This document shows positions 1-7,929 of a stretch of 64,000 nt of DNA, one piece after another (position 1 is the first letter of the stretch; every line of letters starts with the position of its first letter). The stretch comes from UBA6912 sp041611095 (GTDB taxonomy: Bacteria > Actinomycetota > Acidimicrobiia > Spongiisociales > UBA5794), in the NCBI GenBank assembly GCA_041611095.1, contig JBFINP010000003.1, forward strand, positions 62,001 through 126,000. The letters are read 5' to 3'. The translations under genes and the position numbers were made by a program. The notes beneath the pieces were generated by a model, which was not told the origin of the DNA, made no database searches, and was given only the letters and a program-made list of their open reading frames with translations.

Positions 1-768
1 GACGTCGAGCGCAGCGTATGCGGGACGCCCGAGTTGGAGCGCCGACACCAAAGACTCGGTGTCGACCAGGGAGCCGCGCGCGGTGTTGACCAGGATGCTG
101 CCCGGTTTCATGCGTGCCAGCTCGGCACGCCCGAGGAGGGGCGTCCCGTCGCCGGGAGCCGGGGCGTGCAGTGTGACGACATCCGACTCCGCGAGGAGTT
201 GAGACCACGAGGCCGGCTCGACGCCGGGCACGTCGACCGGACTCCCCGGATCGTGGGCCAGCACCCGTCCGAACCCGAGGCTGCTGAGATGGGCGGCCGT
301 GCGCCGTCCGATCCGGCCGAATCCGACGATCCCGACGGTGAGGGCGGATGGGAGATGGACCGGCCCGAGTCCGGCGATGTCCCATGCGCCGGCCTTCACC
401 AGCCGATCTGCGTCGGGCAGGCGACGCACCAAAGCCAGGACGAGCGCGACGGCGTGGTTGGCCACGGCGTCGGTGCCGTAGTCGGGAACGATGGCGACGA
501 CGATGCCCAGCCGGTGGGCGGCGACGATGTCGATGTTGTCGTGACCGACGCCGTAACGGACGATGCCCCGGCAGGTGAGCCGGGCGAGCGTGTCGGCGTC
601 GAAGCGAGGGTGCGGGCCGGCGAGGATCACCTCTGCGCCACCGGTCGCATTCACGATCTCGTCCCGGGTCGCGCCTGCGCTACGGGCGATCTGGTCGGAA
701 CCGAGATTGAGAACGCCACACTCGATGTCCGCATCCGGCCATCGGGCTCCCAGGATCGCCACCGGCAT
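1..768 (-). CDS. D-2-hydroxyacid dehydrogenase, NAD-dependent (3' end cut off by window)
   Basis: The reverse strand encodes 256 residues of a D-isomer-specific 2-hydroxyacid dehydrogenase, which reduces 2-keto acids or oxidises D-2-hydroxy acids with NAD in the cytoplasm. The ATG at 766-768 follows GGAGGTG. Visible family marks are the catalytic-domain entry RYGVGHDNID, the Rossmann dinucleotide motif VGIVGFGRIGRR near residue 150, and the MKPGSILVNTARGSLVD segment that carries the substrate-binding arginine. The Glu/His catalytic residues expected further on lie beyond the window edge. The gene is divergent from the peptide-type ABC importer and shares with it a region with two LacI-type operators, so the two probably serve one catabolic route (inference). 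Its exact substrate cannot be told; phosphoglycerate dehydrogenase-like and glyoxylate reductase-like members look alike here. Confidence 0.88.
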   Translation of the reverse strand, partial: MPVAILGARWPDADIECGVLNLGSDQIARSAGATRDEIVNATGGAEVILAGPHPRFDADTLARLTCRGIVRYGVGHDNIDIVAAHRLGIVVAIVPDYGTDAVANHAVALVLALVRRLPDADRLVKAGAWDIAGLGPVHLPSALTVGIVGFGRIGRRTAAHLSSLGFGRVLAHDPGSPVDVPGVEPASWSQLLAESDVVTLHAPAPGDGTPLLGRAELARMKPGSILVNTARGSLVDTESLVSALQLGRPAYAALDV

Positions 769-802
769 CACTCCACCTCCGGTGCGACACAGTAGCCGAC
801 GG

Positions 803-820
803 TCTGCAATCGATTGCAGA
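803..820. promoter_or_regulatory. LacI-family operator, copy 1
   Basis: TCTGCAATCGATTGCAGA is a perfect 18-bp palindrome. Its core TGCAATCGATTGCA fits the LacI/PurR-family operator pattern TGnAAnCGnTTnCA at every fixed position. It lies 34 bp upstream of the dehydrogenase start. The regulator gene is not in the window. Confidence 0.82.
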
Positions 821-882
821 CGCAGATCACGAGAACGCAGATCACGACACAGGGGTGCGGGGTCGGACGAGCGGCGCATCGT

Positions 883-912
883 TTGACATGGCTTCATTGG
901 ACACCGTATGTT
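883..912 (+). promoter_or_regulatory. Sigma-70 promoter of the ABC importer operon
   Basis: A perfect TTGACA at 883-888 is followed after 18 bp by TATGTT at 907-912. Transcription would begin near 919, so operator copy 2 at 922-939 sits directly on the start of the transcript, as expected for repression by a LacI-type protein. Confidence 0.68.
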
Positions 913-921
913 CTGGAGAGA

Positions 922-939
922 GCTGCAATCGATTGCAGC
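922..939. promoter_or_regulatory. LacI-family operator, copy 2
   Basis: GCTGCAATCGATTGCAGC is a perfect 18-bp palindrome with the same 14-bp core as the copy at 803-820. The two centres are 119 bp apart. It overlaps the predicted transcription start of the importer operon. Two identical cores flanking a divergent promoter region would allow looping or joint repression of both transcripts. Confidence 0.85.
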
Positions 940-960
940 CCCCAGCAGCAATCGGGGGCT
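937..960 (+). other. Leader hairpin of the ABC importer mRNA
   Basis: AGCCCCC at 937-943 and GGGGGCT at 954-960 form a perfect 7-bp stem with a 10-nt loop between the operator and the ribosome binding site. It overlaps the last bases of operator copy 2. It may stabilise the leader; nothing shows an attenuator. Confidence 0.45.
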
Positions 961-996
961 CACGAGGCACCCCCGGTGTGAGGAAGGGTATGCCGG

Positions 997-2802
997 ATGC
1001 GAGTGACACGAAACAGCAAGCCCGGCCGCAGCCGATTCTTGCTCGTGGTTATGTTGGCCCTGGCGCTCATCGCCACGGCGTGTAGCGGCGACGACGACGC
1101 CGGCGAAGCGCCGGCGACCACAGCCGACGGCGGCGAGGCACCGGCGACGACAACGGACGGAGGCGAGGCGCCGGCGACGACCGCCGATGGCGGCACGGCG
1201 ACGACCGCGGCTCCCGACGCCGGGGGCGTGAACAATCCGGGCGTGTTCGTGCATGCCGCCGACGACGAGCCGACGACCCTCGACCCCGCACAGGTCGAGC
1301 CCGGAGAGGGAGGCGAGACCGTGATCCTCCAGGTCTACGAGCGGCTGCTCGAGATCGGGACGGAGGGTCCGGACCCCGTACCCGCACTGGCCACGGAGGT
1401 GCCGTCGCTGGAGAATGGACGCATCACGGACGATGGGCTGACCTACACGTTCCCCATCCGTGAGAACGTCACCTTCCACGATGGATCTCCCCTCACTGCC
1501 GACGACGTGCTCTTCTCATGGGAGCGGGTCATGACGATGGACCTCCCCGACGGGGCGGCGAGCGTGCTCAGCGACACGGTCGACTCCATGCAGGTCGTCG
1601 ACGACTTCACCTTCGAGGTGACCTTGCAGGAGCCGAACGCGGCGTTCCTCAACGCCGTGGTTCCGGCGATGGTCTCGTCGATCGTCAGTCGAGAAGTGGT
1701 GGAGGCGAACGGCGGTGTCGTGCCCGGAGAGCCAAACGAGTTCATGTCGGGCAATCCCGTGGGCACAGGTCCTTACAGCTTCATTGCCTGGAACCGAGGC
1801 GAGGACCTCCAGTTCGCGGTCTACGAGAACTACTGGGGCACCCCGGCCAACCTCGACCTCCGGATCGAGATCGGAGCCGACCCGGACGTGCGGGTCCTCG
1901 GTCTGCGGGCCGGCGATTTCGACACGATCGAGACCGACCCGTCCTTCATCCGCGACATCGAAGGCGCCGAGGGCGTGACGATCTTCGCCGAGGGTCTCAC
2001 CGTCGAGCCGATCCACATCGCCTTCAACATGCGGTTCAATCCGGACGACCTGCCGGACTCCGACAACATCCCTGCGGACTTCTTCCAAGATCCTCGGATC
2101 CGGCAGGCCTTCAACTACGCCTTCAACTACGAGGCCTTCGTCCAGGGTGCGCTTGGTGGGTTCGGTGACTTCAACCCGCACTACATCCCGATCGGGATCT
2201 TCGGCTACGACCCGAACGCCCCCGTGTACAACCAGCAGGACCTGGCGAGGGCGGAGGAGCTGTTCCGGGAGGCCGGCGTCTGGGACACCGGGTTCTCCAT
2301 CTCGGTCGTGACCGAGGAGGCCAACCTCTTCGAGGTGGCGGCCATCGTGCTGAAAGACTCGATCGACCAGCTCGGCAACCCCAACTTCACCATCACCGTC
2401 GCCTCGGTCGCCGAGGCGGTCTTCGACGAGGCCCATGCCTCCGACCCGGTGCCGTACGCGATGTGGGTGAAGAACGCCGATCCGTTCGCCGATCCTCATG
2501 CGTATGTCGACTCGTACACCCATCCCGACGGGGAGTGGGGTGAGATTCACGGATTCCGCGATGCGTACGTGAACCCGGACCAGATCGCAGATCTCATCGA
2601 CCAGGCCAAGGTCGAGCTGGATCCGGACGTACGCGCCGCGCTCTATTCCGAGTTGCAGCAGTTGCTCTTCGAGGACCCGATGTGGATCATCGCCGCCCAG
2701 GAGGGTGTCGTTTCGGCCCGGCGGGACTGGGTGCAGGGGTTCGTGTCGAATCCGCTGTGGCCACGGCCGAGCCTCAAGTTCGCCCTGATGGACAAGGGGT
2801 GA
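997..2802 (+). CDS. ABC importer substrate-binding lipoprotein, family 5 (DppA/OppA type)
   Basis: A 601-residue extracytoplasmic solute-binding protein of the SBP_bac_5 family, which captures oligopeptides or, in some members, oligosaccharides and opines. The N-terminus has a basic stretch, a hydrophobic core and a lipobox ending ATAC at about residue 29, so it should be lipid-anchored. A linker of three near-identical 10-residue GEAPATT(A/T)DG repeats follows (DNA repeat 1102-1191). The mature domain contains typical family 5 text such as VTFHDGSPLTADDVLFSWERV and GTGPYSFIAWNRGEDLQF. The ATG is chosen for AGGAAGG about 9 nt upstream. It is the first gene of the importer operon; LacI-type control hints at a carbohydrate-like ligand rather than a peptide (inference). 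Confidence 0.92.
   Translation: MRVTRNSKPGRSRFLLVVMLALALIATACSGDDDAGEAPATTADGGEAPATTTDGGEAPATTADGGTATTAAPDAGGVNNPGVFVHAADDEPTTLDPAQVEPGEGGETVILQVYERLLEIGTEGPDPVPALATEVPSLENGRITDDGLTYTFPIRENVTFHDGSPLTADDVLFSWERVMTMDLPDGAASVLSDTVDSMQVVDDFTFEVTLQEPNAAFLNAVVPAMVSSIVSREVVEANGGVVPGEPNEFMSGNPVGTGPYSFIAWNRGEDLQFAVYENYWGTPANLDLRIEIGADPDVRVLGLRAGDFDTIETDPSFIRDIEGAEGVTIFAEGLTVEPIHIAFNMRFNPDDLPDSDNIPADFFQDPRIRQAFNYAFNYEAFVQGALGGFGDFNPHYIPIGIFGYDPNAPVYNQQDLARAEELFREAGVWDTGFSISVVTEEANLFEVAAIVLKDSIDQLGNPNFTITVASVAEAVFDEAHASDPVPYAMWVKNADPFADPHAYVDSYTHPDGEWGEIHGFRDAYVNPDQIADLIDQAKVELDPDVRAALYSELQQLLFEDPMWIIAAQEGVVSARRDWVQGFVSNPLWPRPSLKFALMDKG
1102..1191 (+). repeat. Three tandem 30-bp repeats in the lipoprotein linker
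   Basis: Units at 1102-1131, 1132-1161 and 1162-1191 each begin GGCGA(A/G)GC(G/A)CCGGCGAC and encode a Gly-Glu-Ala-Pro-Ala-Thr-Thr linker. They lie just after the lipobox and act as a flexible tether. Copy number may vary between strains. Confidence 0.85.
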
Positions 2803-2887
2803 TCCGAGACTGACGGTGCTGCGCGGTCTCCGGGACGTTGCGGAGACCGCGCGGTAACGTCGACGTAGCGCCGACGAGGGGACAGGG

Positions 2888-3901
2888 ATGCAGATCCGGG
2901 ACTACATCGTCAGGCGGCTGATGGTGCTGCCGCTGCTGATCGTCGGCGTCTCGATCATCGTATTCACGCTCACCCGGGTCGGCGGATCCCCGATCGGGAT
3001 CTACCTCTCCCACGAGATGTCCCAGGAGGAAGTCGCTGAGCTCGAGGAGCGTTTCCACCTGAACGATCCGTTGCCGGTGCAGTACGCCTACTGGGCGGCG
3101 GGCGTGGTCCGCGGCGACCTCGGTTGGTCGGGCGTGGCGGCCGCTCCCGTCACCGATGTGTTTCTACCGAAGCTGGCGGCGACGATGGAGCTCGCCGTAT
3201 CGGCCGCGGTCGTGGCCGTGATTCTCGGCATCGCCCTCGGGACGTTCGCCGGTGCGCGCCGCAACCGGCTCCCCGATCACCTCACCCGCGTGTTCTCGAT
3301 CAGCGGTGCCGCAATGCCCCTGTTCTGGTTCGCCATCCTGCTGCTGATCGTGTTCTGGGTCTACCTCGGGTGGTTTCCCAATGGGCGCAGTACCCCAGAG
3401 GTGTACGCCCGAATCGCACACCCGACGAACCTGTATACCGTGGATGCGATCCTCGCCGGGGATCTCGGGGCGTTCCGCGACGCCGTCTGGCACCTCGTGC
3501 TGCCGGCCGTGGCCCTCGGCTACGGGGCGACCGCGATCATCGCGCGCATGATGCGGTCCTCGCTCGTGGAGGAGCTCCAGGAAGACTACGTCGATGCTGC
3601 TCGAGCCAAGGGGTTGCCGGAGCGACTGGTGCTCCGCCGCCACGCCCGGCGCAACGCACTGATCCCGACCGTGACGGTCATCGGGCTCAGTTTCGGGTTC
3701 CTCCTCCAGGGCAGCGTGGTCGCCGAGATCATCTTCCAATGGCCCGGGCTGGGGCGTTGGATGGCCGACTCCGTGCTCCGTGGCGATCAGGCCACGATCA
3801 TGGCTTACGTGCTGTTCACCTCGGTCCTCTTCCTGGTGGTGAATCTCGCCGTCGACGTGATCTACGCATACCTCGATCGCCGCGTCGTGCTGGGGCAGTG
3901 A
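2888..3901 (+). CDS. ABC importer permease, DppB/OppB type
   Basis: A 337-residue inner-membrane permease with about six membrane segments. It opens with the DppB-typical sequence YIVRRLMVLPLLIVGVSIIVF. The cytoplasmic EAA-type coupling loop reads DYVDAARAKGLPERLVLRRHARRNA near residue 235, and it would contact the ATPases encoded downstream. The 85-bp gap after the binding-protein gene carries only the ribosome site (GAGGGGACAGGG). The partner permease starts 3 bases after its stop. Confidence 0.93.
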   Translation: MQIRDYIVRRLMVLPLLIVGVSIIVFTLTRVGGSPIGIYLSHEMSQEEVAELEERFHLNDPLPVQYAYWAAGVVRGDLGWSGVAAAPVTDVFLPKLAATMELAVSAAVVAVILGIALGTFAGARRNRLPDHLTRVFSISGAAMPLFWFAILLLIVFWVYLGWFPNGRSTPEVYARIAHPTNLYTVDAILAGDLGAFRDAVWHLVLPAVALGYGATAIIARMMRSSLVEELQEDYVDAARAKGLPERLVLRRHARRNALIPTVTVIGLSFGFLLQGSVVAEIIFQWPGLGRWMADSVLRGDQATIMAYVLFTSVLFLVVNLAVDVIYAYLDRRVVLGQ

Positions 3902-3903
3902 GC

Positions 3904-4830
3904 ATGGTCGACGAAGCCGCTCCCGTCACCACCCGAGCCGCCGCCGACTCGGCATGGCGGGTTCGTCTGCAACGGGGAGGCGAGCTCAGCGGCGCGCTCC
4001 TCAAGAACCCCACGACGGTGACCGGCCTGGTGTTCATCGTGCTCATGATCGGCATGGCGCTGCTCGCCCCGGTCCTCACGGAACCCAACACGCCGGATCC
4101 CTACCAAATGCCGCGAGATTGGGAGGCGCTCGCCGTGCCGCCAGGCTCCCCGGGCCATCCGCTGGGGACGACCAACGTCGGCGGCGACGTGCTCTACGGC
4201 ATGATCTGGGGGGCGCGAACCTCGCTGCGCCTCTCGCTCATCGTCGTATCGCTCACCGTCATCGTCGGTGTCACCGTGGGCAGCGTCGCCGGGTTCCGTG
4301 GAGGGAAAGTCGACGAGTTCCTGATGCGCATCGTCGACGTGTTCCTGTCGATCCCGGAGCTGATCTTCGCACTGGCGATCGCCGCCGTGCTCGGACCGTC
4401 GTTCCGCAACATCATCCTCGCCCTGGCCGTCGTGTTTTGGGTGAAGTACGCACGCATCATGCGCGCCCAGATCATCCATGTGAAGGAGAACGAGTACGTG
4501 GATGCGGCGCGCATGATCGGCGACTCGCCGTGGCGAATCTACCGCAGAGACGTGCTGCCCAACTCGATCACGCCCGTCGTGGTGCAGGCCACCTTGGACA
4601 TGGGCAACATCGTCCTCGTTGGAGCGACGTTGAGCTTCATCGGTCTCTCCGAGGCGGGCATCGCCGAGTGGGGCGTGCTGGTCTCCGAGGGCCAGGCCGG
4701 CATATCCGCAGGACGCTGGTGGGCCTCGACCTTCCCCGGGCTGATGGTGTTCCTCTGGGCGTTGGCGTTCAACCTCTTCGGGGACGGGCTCCGCGACGTG
4801 CTGGATCCACGCACCGAGTCCGCGCGATGA
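3904..4830 (+). CDS. ABC importer permease, DppC/OppC type
   Basis: A 308-residue permease that pairs with the preceding DppB-type protein to form the membrane channel. After a hydrophilic N-terminus and a first membrane helix (about residues 37-58) it carries the DppC-type periplasmic segment HPLGTTNVGGDVLYGMIWGARTSL. The EAA coupling loop is ENEYVDAARMIGDSPWRIYRRDVLPN. The start is the ATG three bases after the previous stop; longer in-frame starts would run back through the upstream gene. Its stop overlaps the start of the first ATPase (ATGA). Confidence 0.93.
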   Translation: MVDEAAPVTTRAAADSAWRVRLQRGGELSGALLKNPTTVTGLVFIVLMIGMALLAPVLTEPNTPDPYQMPRDWEALAVPPGSPGHPLGTTNVGGDVLYGMIWGARTSLRLSLIVVSLTVIVGVTVGSVAGFRGGKVDEFLMRIVDVFLSIPELIFALAIAAVLGPSFRNIILALAVVFWVKYARIMRAQIIHVKENEYVDAARMIGDSPWRIYRRDVLPNSITPVVVQATLDMGNIVLVGATLSFIGLSEAGIAEWGVLVSEGQAGISAGRWWASTFPGLMVFLWALAFNLFGDGLRDVLDPRTESAR

Positions 4831-6155
4831 CGATGACCGACCCGGGCCGGATCGAGCCGGTCTCCGCTACCCCCGTCGCATCCGTCCAGAACCTCCGGGT
4901 CCACTTCCGCTCGAAGACGGGCATCGTGCATGCCGTCGACGGCGTGTCGTTCGACATCGGGGACGGCGAGACCCTCGGTCTCGTGGGCGAGACGGGGTGC
5001 GGCAAGAGCGTCACCGCCCGTTCGTTCCTCGGCCTCGTGCCGATGCCCCCCGGCATCGCCGCCGGCGGGTCGATCTTGTTCCGCCCCCACCACACCTGTC
5101 CCGAGTGCGACGGGCACGGTTGCGGGCGCTGCCACGGCAGCGGGCGGGTCCCGAGCGCATGCGAGACCTGCGGTGGCGCCGGGTGCGACGGATGCGGTGA
5201 CACGGGCCACCACAGCGTGGATCTCCTTGCGTTGTCCTCTCGTGAGATGCAGGACATTCGCGGCGACCGGATCGCGATGATCTTCCAAGACCCGGGCAAG
5301 GCCCTCAACCCTGCGCTCTCGGTTCGTGATCAGCTGTCCGAGGTCTTCTACCAGCACCGATCGGGGGAGTTGCTGAGCGACGTCGGTCTCGATGGAGACG
5401 GAGGTGGGAGCGGCGCCGTCGCCTCCCTCCTGCGACGTAAGGCCTCCCTGCGCACGCGCCGCGTGGAGGACGCACTCCTGGCGATCCCGCCGCTACGCGG
5501 CCGCCGCAATGAGCTCCGTGCCGCGGTCACGGCGCGCGTTGCCGGTGCGCTGGCCGAGACCCAGATCCCGAACCCCCTCAAGGTCATGGAGCGCTATCCC
5601 CACGAGTTGTCCGGCGGCATGCGGCAGCGGGTGATGATCGCCCAGGCGCTGGCGTGCGACCCGGATCTCTTGATCGCCGACGAGCCGACGACCGCCCTCG
5701 ACGTCACGGTGCAGGCACGCATCCTCGAGCTGATCCGAGAGCTGCAGGATCGGCACCAGACGTCGGTGCTCTACATCAGCCATGACCTGTCACTCGTGCG
5801 CAGGGTGTGCGATCGGGTGGCGGTGATGTATGCCGGCCGGATCGTCGAATCTGCGCCGACGGATGAGATCTTTGCCAACCCTTCGCACCCCTATACCCGC
5901 GGGCTCCTCGCCGCGATCCCATCGGCGAGCCACCAGCGGGGTCGCCTCGTTGCCATCGAGGGGACGGTCCCCGAGCTGGTCGATCCGCCTCCGGGCTGCC
6001 GGTTCGCAGGACGCTGTCCCCATGAGGCGCCCGTGTGTCGGGGGAACGACCCGGTGACGTCGACGGTGTCGCCCGATCACGACGTCGCCTGCTTCATTCA
6101 CAACGCCCCCGATGGTCTGCCCGACGCACCCGCCTTCGACCGGAGAGTGCGGTGA
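4827..6155 (+). CDS. ABC importer ATPase DppD-type with a DnaJ-like zinc-finger insertion
   Basis: A 442-residue nucleotide-binding subunit. Walker A is GETGCGKS at 54-61, the Q-loop MIFQDP at 151-156, the signature LSGGMRQR, and Walker B LLIADEP. It ends with the Opp/Dpp-type C-terminal region (GCRFAGRCPHEAPVC), which often binds Fe-S or assists coupling. Oddly, residues 91-127, between Walker A and the Q-loop, hold four CxxC motifs (Cys 91/94, 99/102, 112/115, 120/123) set in glycine-rich text like the DnaJ zinc-finger repeat CxxCxGxG. Ordinary DppD proteins lack this. A second glycine-rich and arginine-rich insertion follows the Q-loop. The start overlaps the permease stop (ATGA); a second in-frame ATG lies 6 bases on. 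Confidence 0.92.
   Translation: MTMTDPGRIEPVSATPVASVQNLRVHFRSKTGIVHAVDGVSFDIGDGETLGLVGETGCGKSVTARSFLGLVPMPPGIAAGGSILFRPHHTCPECDGHGCGRCHGSGRVPSACETCGGAGCDGCGDTGHHSVDLLALSSREMQDIRGDRIAMIFQDPGKALNPALSVRDQLSEVFYQHRSGELLSDVGLDGDGGGSGAVASLLRRKASLRTRRVEDALLAIPPLRGRRNELRAAVTARVAGALAETQIPNPLKVMERYPHELSGGMRQRVMIAQALACDPDLLIADEPTTALDVTVQARILELIRELQDRHQTSVLYISHDLSLVRRVCDRVAVMYAGRIVESAPTDEIFANPSHPYTRGLLAAIPSASHQRGRLVAIEGTVPELVDPPPGCRFAGRCPHEAPVCRGNDPVTSTVSPDHDVACFIHNAPDGLPDAPAFDRRVR
5097..5207 (+). other. Zinc-finger-like insertion encoded inside the DppD ATPase
   Basis: This segment encodes residues 91-127 of the ATPase. It has eight cysteines in four CxxC pairs spaced 5, 10 and 5 residues apart, each pair followed by a glycine-rich DGHG, HGSG, GGAG or GDTG. 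The pattern matches the two-zinc DnaJ cysteine-rich domain in miniature. UvrA is the known ABC ATPase with zinc modules inserted at a comparable place; I know of no transporter ATPase described with one. Confidence 0.75.
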
Positions 6156-7492
6156 TGGTCGGCTCTCCGGTGACGCACGCCGCCGACCAGGCAGCCTTGG
6201 GCCTGATCACCGTGCGGGAATTGGAGAAGCACTTCCCGATTCGCGAGGGAGCACTGCAGCGGGTCGCCGGGCACGTTCGCGCCGTCGACGGTGTCAGCTT
6301 CGACCTCGGGAGGGGCGAGACGCTCGGTCTCGTGGGGGAGAGCGGATGTGGCAAGACGACGCTCGGCAGGTGCGTCAGCGGGCTCACCGACCCGACGGGT
6401 GGCGGCGTGTACTTTGCCCTGCCTGAGGAGGCTCGCACGCAGCTCGACGGGTTGCTGGCGGTGCCGGAGGCCGATCGCACCGATGAGCAGCGTCTCGAGC
6501 TGGACGCGCTCGAGCGGGCGCATCGCGTCGATCGCATGAACGGATCCTCGTGGCGGCAGTACCGGAGGAACTGCCAGGTCGTGTTCCAGGAGTCCTTCGC
6601 CTCGCTGAACCCACGGCACCTCGTACGCGACATCGTCGGCAGGCCCATGCAGGTTCACCGCGAGGCGTCGGGGGCGACGCTGACGAGCCGGGTCGTGGAA
6701 CTGCTCGAGCAAGTCGGCCTGGGGCGGCAGCATCTCTACCGATACCCCCACCAGTTCTCCGGGGGTCAGCGGCAGCGCATCTCGATTGCTCGAGCGCTCG
6801 CCCTCGACCCGGACCTCGTCGTGCTCGACGAACCGACGAGCGCGCTGGACGTTTCGGTGCAGGCGCAGATCTTGAATCTCCTCCATGAGCTCCAGCGAGA
6901 ACGCCATCTCGCGTACCTCTTCATCACCCACGACCTGTCCGTCGTACGGCACATGGCCGATCGCATCGTCGTCATGTACCTGGGCAAGGTCGCCGAGGCG
7001 GGGCCGACCGACACGATCTTCGACGCTCCCGAGCACCCCTACACGCGTGCACTCCTCGCCGCCAGCCCGGACGTGGACGAAACCACCGCTTCCTCACTTC
7101 GGACTCTGGAGGGGGCGATCCCCGATCCGGCTCGTCCTCCCCAAGGGTGCCGGTTCCACACCCGGTGCCCCGTGGCCACTCCGGCGTGCGGGTGGGAGGT
7201 GGACGACGTCGTTCGATGGCTAGAGGACGTCGGCGGCGTCTTCGACGAGCTCTCCGGCGTTTCCCGAGCGAGCGCATTCGATGCATGGCTCAGCTTCGAC
7301 AGCAGTTCGGCTGCGTCCAACCTGGCCGCCACACTCAACACCGACGCCGTGCCCGCCGCCATGCGAGCGGCGCTGGACGACGTCACCATCGACGAACGCC
7401 GACTCCGCATCCGGTTTGTCCCTGTAGATGAGGTCGAGCTCACACGACGTGGCCCCGAACACGTCGCGGCGTGTGTCCTCGACGCGACGTGA
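6155..7492 (+). CDS. ABC importer ATPase, DppF/OppF type
   Basis: A 445-residue second ATPase of the importer. Walker A is GESGCGKT at 61-68, the Q-loop VVFQES at 142-147, the signature FSGGQRQR at 201-208, and Walker B LVVLDEP. The region between Walker A and the Q-loop is about 35 residues longer than usual and predicted helical (residues 89-130, rich in Glu, Leu and Arg), at the same place as the zinc-finger insert in its partner. After the GCRFHTRCP motif it has an unusual C-terminal extension of about 100 residues. Start and stop of the neighbours overlap by one base (TGATG). It closes the operon and is followed by a hairpin. Confidence 0.92.
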   Translation: MVGSPVTHAADQAALGLITVRELEKHFPIREGALQRVAGHVRAVDGVSFDLGRGETLGLVGESGCGKTTLGRCVSGLTDPTGGGVYFALPEEARTQLDGLLAVPEADRTDEQRLELDALERAHRVDRMNGSSWRQYRRNCQVVFQESFASLNPRHLVRDIVGRPMQVHREASGATLTSRVVELLEQVGLGRQHLYRYPHQFSGGQRQRISIARALALDPDLVVLDEPTSALDVSVQAQILNLLHELQRERHLAYLFITHDLSVVRHMADRIVVMYLGKVAEAGPTDTIFDAPEHPYTRALLAASPDVDETTASSLRTLEGAIPDPARPPQGCRFHTRCPVATPACGWEVDDVVRWLEDVGGVFDELSGVSRASAFDAWLSFDSSSAASNLAATLNTDAVPAAMRAALDDVTIDERRLRIRFVPVDEVELTRRGPEHVAACVLDAT

Positions 7493-7502
7493 GCGCGCCA
7501 CC

Positions 7503-7522
7503 GCCCGCCGGGGAGGGCGGGC
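7503..7522 (+). terminator. Hairpin after the ABC importer operon
   Basis: GCCCGCC at 7503-7509 pairs with GGCGGGC at 7516-7522 around a 6-nt loop, 10 bases after the last importer stop and before the convergent PRC-barrel gene. There is no T tract. Confidence 0.55.
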
Positions 7523-7554
7523 AGCGACGCGGTTCGGGCCGTCACGGATCGGGA

Positions 7555-7929
7555 TCACGTGAGCGGCGGTACGGGGTCCTCCCAATACGGTGAGATGTCG
7601 TAGTACCGGTGGATCTCCTCGCCCCACGACCGGTCGCTGAACTGGGGCCAGTTGTCGGGGTCGAACCCGGGGCTGTTGTCGAGCACCTCGGGATCGACGT
7701 CGAGGACCAGTTGCTCGTTGTCGCCATCCACGGCGATAAGCCGCCAGGGAACGGCGAACAGCTTCTCGCCGATCCCGAGCGCACCGCCGCGGGCGATCAC
7801 GGCGTAGGCGATGCCTCCGGTGACGACGTCGAGCATGATCTCCTTGACCTTGCCGACATCATCGCCGTCGGGCGTCACGACCTTGTCGCCTTCGAGGGTC
7901 GATGCGGACAGAACTGCTGGCGTCGTCAT
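7555..7929 (-). CDS. PRC-barrel domain protein
   Basis: A 124-residue protein with a PRC-barrel-like beta domain: VVTPDGDDVGKVKEIMLDVVTGGIAYAVI near residues 18-46, then GEKLFAVPWRLIAV. Such domains occur in photosynthetic reaction centre H subunits, RimM and many small stress-linked proteins of actinobacteria. The acidic C-terminal tail is rich in Asp, Trp and Tyr. Its start overlaps the stop of the upstream membrane gene by 4 bases, so the two are probably translationally coupled. Its function is unknown. Confidence 0.85.
   Translation of the reverse strand: MTTPAVLSASTLEGDKVVTPDGDDVGKVKEIMLDVVTGGIAYAVIARGGALGIGEKLFAVPWRLIAVDGDNEQLVLDVDPEVLDNSPGFDPDNWPQFSDRSWGEEIHRYYDISPYWEDPVPPLT

Noticed and set aside
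34..795. Long plus-strand frame opposite the D-2-hydroxyacid dehydrogenase
   Set aside because: It is an antisense shadow: no family resemblance, Asp/Arg-rich composition typical of reversed GC-rich codons, while the minus strand gives a clear dehydrogenase.
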